DNA of 64,000 nt, from the NCBI GenBank assembly GCA_025964695.1, contig JAOPYK010000051.1, positions 1 through 64,000 on the forward strand. Direction: 5' to 3'. The DNA is from Streptosporangiaceae bacterium. GTDB taxonomy: Bacteria; Actinomycetota; Actinomycetes; Streptosporangiales; Streptosporangiaceae. The notes under the pieces were generated by a model. That model did no database searches. It was not told the origin of the DNA and saw nothing but the letters and a program-made list of their open reading frames with translations. This document shows, piece by piece, positions 24,895-32,906 of the stretch (positions within the stretch are counted from its first letter, which is position 1; each line of letters begins with the position of its first letter). Position numbers and translations under genes: made by a program.

Positions 24895-25665
24895 TCAGAC
24901 CACCGCCGTCAGCCCGCCGTCGACGGCGATCACTTGGCCGTTGACGAAGTCGGACGCTGAGGACGCGAGCCAGACCAGCGTGCCGGTGAGGTCCTCAGGG
25001 TTCGCCCAGCGGCCCGCCGGCGTGCGCTCCCGGATCCAGCCGTCGAAGGCGGGATCCTCGACCAGCGGCCTGGTGAGCTCGGTGACGACGTAGCCGGGGG
25101 CGATCCCGTTGACATTGACGCCGGACGCTGCCCACTCGGCGCACATGCCACGCGTCAGCATCCCCAGTCCACCCTTGGATGCGGCGTACGCGGCGATCCC
25201 CGGCCGGGCCAGCCAGGTCTGCACGGAACAGACGTTGACGATCTTCCCGTGGCCGCGCTCGACCATGCCCTTCGCCACCGTACGGCCGACGATGAAGGCG
25301 CCGGTGAGGTTGGTGTCGACCACCCTGCGCCAGTCCGCCACGGAGACCTCGAGCAGCGGCTCGCGATGCTGGACCCCGGTGTTGTTCACCAAGATGTCCA
25401 CCGGCCCGAGCCGGTGCCCGATGTCCCTCACCGCCGCCTCGACAGCGGCTTGATCGGTGACATCGAACGCCGACGCGTGCACCGCGCCGAATGCTCTCTC
25501 GGCGAGCCATGCGCGCGCCTGCTGCAGCCGTTCCGGGTCGCGGCCGTTGAGCACGACGTCGGCCCCTGCCTCGGCCAGCCCGACGGCGAGCGCCAGTCCG
25601 ATCCCCCGGCTGGAACCGGTGACGATGGCGCGACGGCCGGTGAGGTCGAACAGCTTCGCCGTCAT
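24895..25665 (-). CDS. SDR dehydrogenase, gluconate 5-dehydrogenase-like
   Basis: A 256-residue classical short-chain dehydrogenase. The NAD(P) motif TGSSRGIG is at residues 16-23, NNTG at 93-96, the catalytic Ser in VNVCSVQ near 144 and YAASKGG near 157. The end (DFVNGQVIAVDGGLTA) is complete. Sequence and linkage fit gluconate 5-dehydrogenase (interconverting gluconate and 5-ketogluconate). It follows the GntP permease gene by 9 bases in the same direction, so the two form an operon. Note that catalytic motif 2 is NNTG, not the more usual NNAG. Confidence 0.88.
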   Translation of the reverse strand: MTAKLFDLTGRRAIVTGSSRGIGLALAVGLAEAGADVVLNGRDPERLQQARAWLAERAFGAVHASAFDVTDQAAVEAAVRDIGHRLGPVDILVNNTGVQHREPLLEVSVADWRRVVDTNLTGAFIVGRTVAKGMVERGHGKIVNVCSVQTWLARPGIAAYAASKGGLGMLTRGMCAEWAASGVNVNGIAPGYVVTELTRPLVEDPAFDGWIRERTPAGRWANPEDLTGTLVWLASSASDFVNGQVIAVDGGLTAVV

Positions 25666-25674
25666 CCCGGCACC

Positions 25675-27087
25675 CTAGACGACCACGCCCAGGAGCAGGA
25701 TGCCGAGCAGCGCCACCACCGAGATGATCGTCTCCATGACCGACCAGCTCCGGATCGTCTGGCCCACCGACATCCCGAAGTACTCCTTGACCAGCCAGAA
25801 GCCGGCGTCGTTGACGTGGGAGAAGAAGAGCGATCCGGCCCCGACGGCCAGGGTCAGCAGCGCCGCGTGCGTCGGAGTGAGACCGGCCGCGAGCGGGGCC
25901 ACGATCCCAGCGGCCGACACCGTGGCCACAGTCGCGGAACCGGTGGCGACCCGGATTGCGACGGCGACCGCCCAGCCGAGGATGAGCACGGACGCCGTGC
26001 TGCCGTTGGCGAGCTGCTTGATCATGTCGCCTACACCGGCGTCGATGAGGGTCTGCTTGAAACCCCCGCCCGCGGCGACGATCAGAAGGATGCCGGCGAT
26101 GGGCGGCAGAGCGTCCCCGATCGTCGCCGAGATCTCTTTCCGGCCGAATCCGGCCGGACGGCCGAGGGCGAACATCGCGACGACCACCGAGAGGAGCAGC
26201 GCGACCGGCGGATTGCCGATGAAGTCCAGCGCATGCTTGAGCTGGGAGGCCTTGTCCTTGATGAGCAGATCGGCGAAGAACTTCCCGAGCATCAGCACGA
26301 CCGGGAGCAGCACCGTGGCCACCGTGATCCCGAAGGCCGGCCGGCGGGTGCTCTCCGCGTCTTCGGCGGACCGTGCGGGGATGAGGTGCTCGGGTGCGGT
26401 CAGGTCGGGCATCCATCGGGTGACGACCTTGCCGAAGAGCGGCCCTGCGATGATCACTGTGGGGATCGCCACCACGATGCCGAGGAGCATGGTGGTGCCG
26501 ACGTCCGACTTGAGGATGCCGATCGCGGCCAGCGGTCCGGGGTGCGGAGGCACCAGGCCGTGCATCACCGAAAGCCCGGCCAGAGCCGGGATGCCCAGCT
26601 TGAGCAGCGGCACGCCGCTGCGCTTGTGCACCAGCAGCACCACCGGGATGAGGATCACGAGGCCGATCTCGAAGAACATCGGCAGGCCGATGATCGCGGC
26701 GATCAGCGCCATCGCCCAGGGCAGCATCCGCGGGCTGGTCCTGCCGACGATCGTGTCGACGATCTGATCAGCGCCGCCGGACTCGGAGAGCAGCTTCCCG
26801 AGCATGGCGCCCAGCGCGATCAGCAGGCCGACGTTGCCGGCCGTGGTGCCGAAGCCGGTGGTGAAGCTGGTGACGAACTTCTCCACCGGCATGCCGGCGG
26901 CAAGGCCCAGCACACCGGAGCCCAGGGCCAGGGAGAGCAGCGGATGCACCTTGAGAACCGAGATCAGGAGGACGATCACCAGGATTCCGGCAGCGACCGC
27001 CACCGTCAGCCGCGTGTCATGGCCCGTCCACGACGAGGCAGTGGCCGTGCCGCGGGCCAGGGCGGCCGTGCTGGTGAGCGCTGTCAT
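25675..27087 (-). CDS. GntP-family gluconate permease
   Basis: A 470-residue inner-membrane transporter with about 12-14 hydrophobic segments. GntP hallmarks include LPMFFEIGLVILIPVVLLVH (about 138-157), MHGLVPPHPGPLAA (about 179-192) and the C-terminal FFSHVNDAGFWLVKEYFGM. It takes up gluconate or related acids by proton symport. The ATG at 27087 has AAGGAGG seven bases upstream. It is the first gene of an operon with the SDR dehydrogenase, and is divergent from a GntR regulator. Confidence 0.93.
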   Translation of the reverse strand: MTALTSTAALARGTATASSWTGHDTRLTVAVAAGILVIVLLISVLKVHPLLSLALGSGVLGLAAGMPVEKFVTSFTTGFGTTAGNVGLLIALGAMLGKLLSESGGADQIVDTIVGRTSPRMLPWAMALIAAIIGLPMFFEIGLVILIPVVLLVHKRSGVPLLKLGIPALAGLSVMHGLVPPHPGPLAAIGILKSDVGTTMLLGIVVAIPTVIIAGPLFGKVVTRWMPDLTAPEHLIPARSAEDAESTRRPAFGITVATVLLPVVLMLGKFFADLLIKDKASQLKHALDFIGNPPVALLLSVVVAMFALGRPAGFGRKEISATIGDALPPIAGILLIVAAGGGFKQTLIDAGVGDMIKQLANGSTASVLILGWAVAVAIRVATGSATVATVSAAGIVAPLAAGLTPTHAALLTLAVGAGSLFFSHVNDAGFWLVKEYFGMSVGQTIRSWSVMETIISVVALLGILLLGVVV

Positions 27088-27297
27088 CGCGCCCCTCCTT
27101 CCGTGCACCGCGCCAGTGCGGTGCGGCTGGTCAGAAGTTCAATGGTGGAGCCACTGTGCAGTAAAGATAATACTTATTCAAGCCTTCGTCACTCAAAAGT
27201 AATCACAATGAGGTGACCCATCCTTGCGCGGACCGACCCACGACTAAGCTCGGCCGGGGGCGGACGCCGCTCTTCGCGCTGGGGGATTGAGGAACTA
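27088..27297. promoter_or_regulatory. Divergent gntP/GntR control region
   Basis: These 210 bases hold both promoters. An AT-rich core (about 27155-27205) contains the small palindrome ATAATACTTAT (27167-27177, ATAA-TAC-TTAT), the best candidate operator for the GntR protein. Confidence 0.5.
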
Positions 27298-28020
27298 ATG
27301 GCAGCCGACGGCCTGCACAGCCAGGTCCTGACCGTGCTCGGTCCGTCGATCGCCGCGGGCGAGTACCCGCCCGGCACGGTGCTCCGGATCGAGGAGTTGG
27401 AGGACCGGTTCGGCGTGTCCCGCACCGTGGCCAGAGAGGTCGTACGGGTCCTGGAGTCCATGCAGGTGGTGAGTCTGCGCCGGCGCGTAGGCGTGACAGT
27501 GCGGCCCAATCACGAATGGAACCTCTACGACCCGCTGGTGATCCGCTGGCGGCTGGCCGGAGCCGACCGGGTCGGCCAGCTCCGCTCTCTCACCGAGCTG
27601 CGCTCGGCGGTGGAGCCGGTCGCCGCCCGGCTGGCCGCTTTGCGGGCCACTCCCGAACAGTGCGGCCAGCTCACCGGACTGATCGTCCAGCTCTCCACAA
27701 CGGCGAAGGCGCGCGACCTCGAGGCCTTCCTCCAGCACGACATCGCCTTCCACCGGTGCGTGCTCGTGGCGTCCGGCAACGAGATGTTCGCACGGCTGTC
27801 CGACACGGTCGCCGAGGTCCTCACAGGCCGGACCACCTACGGCCTGATGCCCGAGGAACCTGATCCCGCCGCCGTCCGTATGCACGCCGAGGTCGCCGAG
27901 GCGATCCACAGCGGCGAACCAGAGCGAGCGGAGGCCGCGATGCGCCAGATCGTCAGCGGCGCCGCGGCCGAGATGAGCGATGTCTTCGCCACCGTGGCAT
28001 CAGAGATCGCCCGCCAGTGA
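27298..28020 (+). CDS. GntR/FadR-family regulator of gluconate genes
   Basis: A 240-residue repressor. The winged HTH is at residues 10-75 (GEYPPGTVLRIEELEDRFGV then SRTVAREVVRVLESMQVVSL). The all-helical FCD domain (about 95-230) keeps metal-ligand His residues: FLQHDIAFHRCV (D and H) and MHAEVAEAI. FCD GntR proteins bind small acids, and gluconate fits its neighbours. The ATG at 27298 follows GAGGAA. It is divergent from the gntP-SDR operon, which it probably represses until the substrate appears. Confidence 0.9.
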   Translation: MAADGLHSQVLTVLGPSIAAGEYPPGTVLRIEELEDRFGVSRTVAREVVRVLESMQVVSLRRRVGVTVRPNHEWNLYDPLVIRWRLAGADRVGQLRSLTELRSAVEPVAARLAALRATPEQCGQLTGLIVQLSTTAKARDLEAFLQHDIAFHRCVLVASGNEMFARLSDTVAEVLTGRTTYGLMPEEPDPAAVRMHAEVAEAIHSGEPERAEAAMRQIVSGAAAEMSDVFATVASEIARQ

Positions 28021-28105
28021 TCACTCTCAGCCGGGAAATCGGCTCACGTCGTACGGCGATCCGGCACACTGCGCCACGCGCCAAAGACGGCTTCTGCTGG
28101 TAGAG

Positions 28106-28122
28106 CATAGAATTTGTGCATG
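28106..28122 (+). promoter_or_regulatory. Leaderless-type promoter of LysR gene 1
   Basis: CATAGAATTTGTGCATG contains the -10-like TAGAAT (28108-28113) with its end six bases before the ATG at 28120, so transcription should start at or next to the initiation codon. The same sequence, with GG in place of TT, precedes the paralogous LysR gene (29902-29918). Confidence 0.6.
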
Positions 28123-29025
28123 AGTCTGCGGCAGATGGAGTACCTGCTGGTGGTGGTCGAGGAGGGCTCCTTCACACGGGCGGCGCAGCGCCTGTCGATC
28201 TCCCAGCCCGCGCTCTCGCATCAGATCCGGGCCCTTGAGCAGAGCGTCGGTGAGCCGTTGCTCGAGCGGCTACCGGGCTCGGTGCTGCTCACGCCGATGG
28301 GCCGCGAGTATCTGCCGCACGCGGCGGCCGCCGTGCGCAGCGCCCAGCATGCCCGCCATGTCGTCCGGCCCGTCGGCGAAACCGAGCGGATCGGCCTGCG
28401 AATAGTGGCGTCGTACTCGGTCGCGTTGGGCATCGTGCCGCCCGCCGTGCTGACCTGGCGGCGATCGTATCCGCAGGCGCAGGTGGAGGTGCTGGAATTC
28501 GGGTGCACCGAGGACATGGCCCGGCAGATGGCTTGCGGGGTGGCCGACGTCGCCGTCGGCCCGCCCCCCCGTCACTGGGACGGACCGGTACACGATCTCG
28601 GCAGCGAGGAGCTCGTCCTGGTGCTGCCCGCCGACGACCCGCTGCTCGCCCGAGGGCGCCGAACGCTGCCGTTGCGCGAGCTCGCGGACCGTGACTGGGT
28701 GCTGTACACCGACGACAACGCTTTGGCACCGGTGGTGGCGCAGGCCTGCGCGGTCGCCGGGTTCGCCCCGCGTGCCGCGGTACGTACGCGCCACACGGCG
28801 ACCGCCGTCCAGCTGGCGGCGGCCGGCCTGGGCCCCGCACTGGCGCCCAAGAGCATCATCGAGTCCGACTTCCATGGCGCACTGCTCGACCCGCGGCCCT
28901 CGATACGCCGCGAGCTGGTGGCCTACACCGCCGCCCGAGCGGCACCACACGTCTCGGCCTTCATCGAGGTGCTGGCAGAACGAGGTGCCGTCCGGTCACG
29001 ACGCGGCACGACACCGGAGCAGTGA
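28120..29025 (+). CDS. LysR-family regulator, paralogue 1
   Basis: A 301-residue LysR-type regulator. The HTH reads LRQMEYLLVVVEEGSFTRAA (residues 3-22) with SISQPALSHQIRALEQSV. The effector domain (about 90-290) has LRIVASYSVALGIVPPAVLTW and GVADVAVGPPP. The ATG at 28120 has no ribosome-binding site but does sit right after a -10-like box. It converges on its paralogue (29029-29904, about 50 percent alike by eye) with 3 bases between the stops. This looks like an inverted duplication. It is downstream of, and not clearly linked to, the GntR gene. Confidence 0.88.
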   Translation: MSLRQMEYLLVVVEEGSFTRAAQRLSISQPALSHQIRALEQSVGEPLLERLPGSVLLTPMGREYLPHAAAAVRSAQHARHVVRPVGETERIGLRIVASYSVALGIVPPAVLTWRRSYPQAQVEVLEFGCTEDMARQMACGVADVAVGPPPRHWDGPVHDLGSEELVLVLPADDPLLARGRRTLPLRELADRDWVLYTDDNALAPVVAQACAVAGFAPRAAVRTRHTATAVQLAAAGLGPALAPKSIIESDFHGALLDPRPSIRRELVAYTAARAAPHVSAFIEVLAERGAVRSRRGTTPEQ

Positions 29026-29028
29026 CCG

Positions 29029-29904
29029 CTAAAGGGTGGCGTGCTCGGTCAGCACGTCGATGAATGCCAACGCCGACGGGGCGGGGCGCGGGCGGGTGAA
29101 CGCCACCAGTTCCCGTCGTATCAGCGGATCCGGGTACAGGGCGCAAGAGGCGAAGTCGGGCCCGATCACGTTGCCCGGCACCAGGGCGGGCCCCAGACCG
29201 GCCGCGGCGAGTTCGATCGCGGTCGCGGTGTGATGCGTACGTACTGCGGCACGGGGAATGAAACCCGCCTGTGCGCATGCTTGGGCGACCACCGCTGCCA
29301 GGCCGACGTCAGGCGTATACAGAACCCAGGGGCGATCGGCCAGCCGCTCCAACGTGATCGATCCACGGTCGGCTCGCAGGAGAGGGTCGCCCTCCGGCAG
29401 TACCACCATGAACTCCTCGGACCCCAGCGAGCGTCTCGGCCCATCCCACCCCTCGGGCCGCGGGCCGACCGCGACATCGGCCACTCCGTGGGCCATCTCG
29501 GCCGTCAACAGGTCGACGTGCGTGAACTCATGGACCTGGACCCGCACCCGCGGATGATCGCGCCGCCATGCCTGGATGGCTGCCGGGATGATGCCCAGCG
29601 CAATCGAATGCAAGGTCGCGATCCGCAACTCGCCCGCTTCCAACCGTCCCACCGCGCGAGCCGCCCGGGTCGCTTCCTGGGCGCCGGCCACCGCGGCCAT
29701 TGCGTGCGGAATGAACGCGCTGCCCAGGGCAGTGAGCCGTACGGTGCCCGGGAGCCGTTCGAACAGCTCACCTCCGAAGCTGTGCTCCAGCGCTTTGATC
29801 TGGTGCGAAAGGGCCGGCTGGGACACGAGTAACCGATGGGCCGCCTCGGTGAACGAGCCCTCTTCGGCCACCGCGATCACGTACTCGAACTGACGCAGCG
29901 TCAT
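29029..29904 (-). CDS. LysR-family regulator, paralogue 2
   Basis: A 291-residue LysR-type regulator. HTH: LRQFEYVIAVAEEGSFTEAA (3-22), then LVSQPALSHQIKALEHS. The effector domain has LRIATLHSIALGIIPAAIQAW and HGVADVAVGPRPEGWDGP, nearly aligned with paralogue 1. It is divergent from an aldo/keto reductase gene 99 bases away, which it probably controls. The start at 29904 lacks a ribosome-binding site; TAGAAT ends six bases before it, so it too is probably translated leaderless. Confidence 0.9.
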   Translation of the reverse strand: MTLRQFEYVIAVAEEGSFTEAAHRLLVSQPALSHQIKALEHSFGGELFERLPGTVRLTALGSAFIPHAMAAVAGAQEATRAARAVGRLEAGELRIATLHSIALGIIPAAIQAWRRDHPRVRVQVHEFTHVDLLTAEMAHGVADVAVGPRPEGWDGPRRSLGSEEFMVVLPEGDPLLRADRGSITLERLADRPWVLYTPDVGLAAVVAQACAQAGFIPRAAVRTHHTATAIELAAAGLGPALVPGNVIGPDFASCALYPDPLIRRELVAFTRPRPAPSALAFIDVLTEHATL

Positions 29905-29918
29905 GCACCCATTCTATG
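29902..29918 (-). promoter_or_regulatory. Leaderless-type promoter of LysR gene 2
   Basis: On the minus strand this reads CATAGAATGGGTGCATG, differing at only two positions from the element before paralogue 1. TAGAAT is the -10 candidate and the ATG follows after six bases. Confidence 0.6.
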
Positions 29919-29943
29919 ACCCTCACGCAGAATCGTTCTTTGC

Positions 29944-29959
29944 CTTATCGCCTAATAAG
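29944..29959. promoter_or_regulatory. Candidate LysR operator
   Basis: CTTATCGCCTAATAAG has 5-bp inverted ends (CTTAT/ATAAG) around 6 bases in the 99-base gap between LysR paralogue 2 and the aldo/keto reductase. Its size and AT-rich ends fit a LysR recognition site. Confidence 0.45.
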
Positions 29960-30003
29960 AGCCACGCTGGAGGAAGCCGAGCATCTCCGAAAAGGAGGCC
30001 ACG

Positions 30004-30837
30004 ATGACGACCGTGCCGACGATCACCCTGCTGGACGGTCACACCATGCCCCGGGTCGGCCTGGGCACCTGGCCGATGAACAACCGACAGACTCGCGAGG
30101 CGGTGACGGAGGCACTCGCCCGCGGCTACCGGCTGATCGACACGGCCGCCCGGTACGGCAACGAGACCGGCGTCGGCAAGGCGGTCGCCGACTCACCCGT
30201 TCCCCGCGAGCAGGTGTTCATCACCACCAAGCTGCGCGGCCTCCAGCACGGCTACCAAGGGGCGCTGGCCGGGTTCGATGAGACCCGGTACTGGCTCGGC
30301 CTCGACTACCTCGACCTCTACCTGATCCACTGGCCTCTCCCCCGCTGCGACCGTTACCTCGACACCTGGCGAGCCTTCATCGAACTCCGCGAACGAGGCC
30401 TGGTGCGATCGATCGGCGTCTCGAACTTCACACCCACCCAGATCGAACGCCTCGTCTCCGAGACCGGCGTCTGGCCCGTCGTCAACCAAATAGAGCTGCA
30501 CCCCGAGTTCTCCCAGGAAAGATTGCGCGCCTGGCACACCGAACATCGGGTAGTGACGCAGGCGTGGAGCCCGCTCGGCGCCGGTACTGACATCCTCAAC
30601 CAGCCGGAGATCACCGACCTGGCGGCCGCCCACAACCGGACGCCCGCACAGATCGTGTTGCGCTGGCACGTTCAGCTCGGCGACGTCCCCATCCCCAAGT
30701 CGGCGCAACCGGCGCGGATGGCGCAGAACCTCAGCGTCTTCGACTTCGCCCTCTCCGACCAGGAGATGGCCGTGCTCGACGCGCTGGACCGCGGCAACCG
30801 GCTAGGCGGAGACCCCGACCACCACGTAGAGCTGTGA
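30004..30837 (+). CDS. Aldo/keto reductase
   Basis: A 277-residue NADPH-dependent reductase with the TIM-barrel AKR fold. Catalytic tetrad: Asp47 in LIDTAARYGNE with Tyr52, Lys77 in ITTKLRG and His110 in YLIHWPL. NADPH site: IPKSAQPARMAQNL (about 227-240). It resembles the 2,5-diketo-gluconate reductase/prostaglandin synthase-like AKR5 group. The ATG at 30004 has AAAAGGAGG before it. It is divergent from LysR paralogue 2, so probably induced by that regulator. A sugar-acid substrate would fit the nearby gluconate genes, but this is inference. Confidence 0.92.
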   Translation: MTTVPTITLLDGHTMPRVGLGTWPMNNRQTREAVTEALARGYRLIDTAARYGNETGVGKAVADSPVPREQVFITTKLRGLQHGYQGALAGFDETRYWLGLDYLDLYLIHWPLPRCDRYLDTWRAFIELRERGLVRSIGVSNFTPTQIERLVSETGVWPVVNQIELHPEFSQERLRAWHTEHRVVTQAWSPLGAGTDILNQPEITDLAAAHNRTPAQIVLRWHVQLGDVPIPKSAQPARMAQNLSVFDFALSDQEMAVLDALDRGNRLGGDPDHHVEL

Positions 30838-31161
30838 CCCTGACGCCGAACATCGCGCGCCCCGCGCCACGCGCCCCGCGCCCCGCGCCCACCAGGCCGC
30901 CGCTCTGGATGACCATCCCTGGCATGTGCGAGTGTTCGCGCCATATCCAGGTCGTATGTGCAGCTTTTGTGCTTGGTGTGCCCGACGGCTGCGGAATGCC
31001 GTACACAGATGCTGGCCCAAATCGCCTATCCGACTCGTATATACCCCACTAACTCCTATTGGATCCTCGATTATGCGGGGCTAGGCTGATGGGGTGGCGA
31101 AGTTCGAGACCAGTGAGGTGTCGGTGGCGCAGGAGGTCTGTGCCAGAAGGAGACCACCAAC
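30838..31161. other. Intergenic stretch with GCGCCCC simple repeat
   Basis: About 325 bases with no gene. Bases 30857-30888 are a simple tandem of CGCGCCCC-type units, perhaps slippage-prone. The rest should hold the modA promoter. No molybdate-related RNA element is apparent. Confidence 0.45.
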
Positions 31162-31983
31162 GTGATCGGTCGTAGACCCCGCCCAGCTCGGACGTCGCTC
31201 GCCGCCGTGCTCGGTGTGAGTGTGGTGCTGCTGCTCGCGGGCTGCGGCAGCACCCACGACACCTCGTCCTCCGCCTCACCCAAGGCCGGGGGCGGGGACG
31301 GCGGCGGCGGCAAGACCGTCACCGTGCTGGCCGCCGCCTCCCTGACCGGCACGTTCACCCGGCTGGGCAAGGCCTTCGAAGCCGCCCGCACCGGGGTGAA
31401 GGTCACCTTCAGCTTCGGCGGCAGCTCCACCCTGGCCACCCAGATCACCCAAGGCGCTCCCGCCGACGTCTTCGCCGCCGCCAGCCCCGCCACCATGAAG
31501 ACCGTCATCGACGCGAACCTCGCCGACGGCCAACCTCAGGTGTTCGTCCGCAACCGTCTGGAGATCGCCACACCCCCCGACAACCCCGGCAAGGTCACCG
31601 CACTCAAGGACCTGGCCGACCCCAAGCTCAAAGTCGTCCTGTGCGCCGACCCCGTCCCCTGCGGCGCGGCCGCCAAAAAAGCCCTGACCAGCGCGAAGCT
31701 GACCGTCAAACCCGTGTCCCTGGAACAGGACGTCAAGGGCGCCCTCACCAAGGTCGAAACCGGTGAGGCCGACGCGGCGCTGGTCTACCGAACCGACGTA
31801 CGAGCCGCCGGCTCCAGGGTCAAGGGGATCGACTTCCCCGAAGCGGCCAACGCCATCAACGACTACCCCATCGTCACCCTCACCAAAGCCCCCCAGCCCG
31901 CCCTCGCCAAGGAATTCCTCCAGTACGTCCTGTCCCCACAGGGCAAGGCCGTCCTGACCGCAGCCGGATTCGAATCACCCTGA
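31162..31983 (+). CDS. modA: Molybdate ABC transporter substrate-binding lipoprotein
   Basis: A 273-residue lipoprotein of the molybdate/tungstate-binding family. The signal has lipobox LLAGC-GS (Cys about 29), then a Gly-rich linker. The oxyanion site sequences are visible: VLAAASLTGTFTRLGKAFEA (about 54-73; Ser in AAASL), FGGSSTLATQI (about 84-94), GAPADVFAAAS, and LVYRTDVRAA (Tyr). It binds molybdate outside the cell for an ModB/ModC channel. The GTG at 31162 has AGAAGGAG. No modB or modC follows; the next gene is a sugar ATPase on the other strand, so this is an orphan or must use a distant permease. Confidence 0.9.
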   Translation: MIGRRPRPARTSLAAVLGVSVVLLLAGCGSTHDTSSSASPKAGGGDGGGGKTVTVLAAASLTGTFTRLGKAFEAARTGVKVTFSFGGSSTLATQITQGAPADVFAAASPATMKTVIDANLADGQPQVFVRNRLEIATPPDNPGKVTALKDLADPKLKVVLCADPVPCGAAAKKALTSAKLTVKPVSLEQDVKGALTKVETGEADAALVYRTDVRAAGSRVKGIDFPEAANAINDYPIVTLTKAPQPALAKEFLQYVLSPQGKAVLTAAGFESP

Positions 31984-32126
31984 CACCGTCGAGCCCGCGA
32001 TTTCGTCCTTCTCCACGCCGGCTGCACGCTGTTCAGGGCCGGTGCGTCGGCGAAGCCGATCTGATCCACGAGGATGTGGCTCACCAGAACGCAGGTTCAG
32101 GGGGCGTGAGATGGTGCCGGAGCAGA

Positions 32127-32906
32127 TCAGGTGGCGATCGGATGCTGGTCGTCGAGCGTCGCGGCTCCGGTCATGATGGCGACCACGTCGGACATGGAGT
32201 GGTCGGCGGCGTTGACGACGCCGACCCGCTTGCCGAGTCGCTGGATGTGAATTCGGTCGGCGATCTCGAAGACGTGTGGCATGTTGTGGCTGATCAGCAC
32301 GACCGGGAGACCGCGGTCGCGGACCCGGCCGATGAGTTCCAGCACCTGGCCGGACTCCTTGACGCCGAGCGCCGCGGTGGGCTCGTCCATGATGACGACG
32401 TGGTGGGCCCAGGCGGCGGCGCGGGCGACGGCGACACCCTGCCGCTGCCCGCCCGACAGGTTCTCCACCGGCTGGGTGAGCGAACGCAGGCCGATCTTGA
32501 GCTCGTCCATCTGATGGGCCGCCTCTTTGCGCATCCGCGGCTTGTCCAGCAGCCGGAACACGGCGCCCAGGACGCCTGGACGGCGGACCTCCCGGCCGAG
32601 GAACAGATTGCTGGCGATGTCCAGGGCGGGGGCGACGGCGAGGTCCTGATAGACGGTCTCGATGCCCTTGCGGCGAGCGTCCAGTGGGCTGCGGAAGTGC
32701 ACCGGCTCGCCGTCCAGCCGGATCTCACCCTCATCGGGCTGGAGAGCACCGGTGAGTGCCTTGATCAGGCTGGACTTGCCGGCGCCGTTGTCGCCGATGA
32801 CGGCGAGCACCTCGCCGGGCAGCAGGTCGAAATCCGTACCGTCCAGCGCGGTCACGTGGCCGTACCGCTTGACGAGCCCGCGAGCCGAAAGAACAGGGGT
32901 GGTCAC
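32127..32906 (-). CDS. Sugar ABC importer ATPase (single ABC domain, FrcA-like)
   Basis: A 259-residue ABC ATPase of the carbohydrate CUT2 class but with one nucleotide-binding domain, as in FrcA. Walker A GDNGAGKSS is at about 38-46, signature NLSGGQRQG at about 149-157, Walker B VVIMDEPTAALG at about 170-181, and H-loop in VLISHNM. Its GTG start overlaps the permease stop (GTGA). It completes the importer with the permease and the sugar-binding lipoprotein, in the order binding protein, permease, ATPase. Confidence 0.93.
   Translation of the reverse strand: MTTPVLSARGLVKRYGHVTALDGTDFDLLPGEVLAVIGDNGAGKSSLIKALTGALQPDEGEIRLDGEPVHFRSPLDARRKGIETVYQDLAVAPALDIASNLFLGREVRRPGVLGAVFRLLDKPRMRKEAAHQMDELKIGLRSLTQPVENLSGGQRQGVAVARAAAWAHHVVIMDEPTAALGVKESGQVLELIGRVRDRGLPVVLISHNMPHVFEIADRIHIQRLGKRVGVVNAADHSMSDVVAIMTGAATLDDQHPIAT

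Noticed and set aside
25249-27216. A 655-codon plus-strand frame opposite the SDR and GntP genes.
   Set aside because: It spans two real genes on the other strand and their gap; composition is Asp/Arg/His-rich without motif.
30857-30888. GCGCCCC tandem as a possible regulatory element.
   Set aside because: It is a short simple-sequence run with no dyad or phasing; slippage alone explains it.
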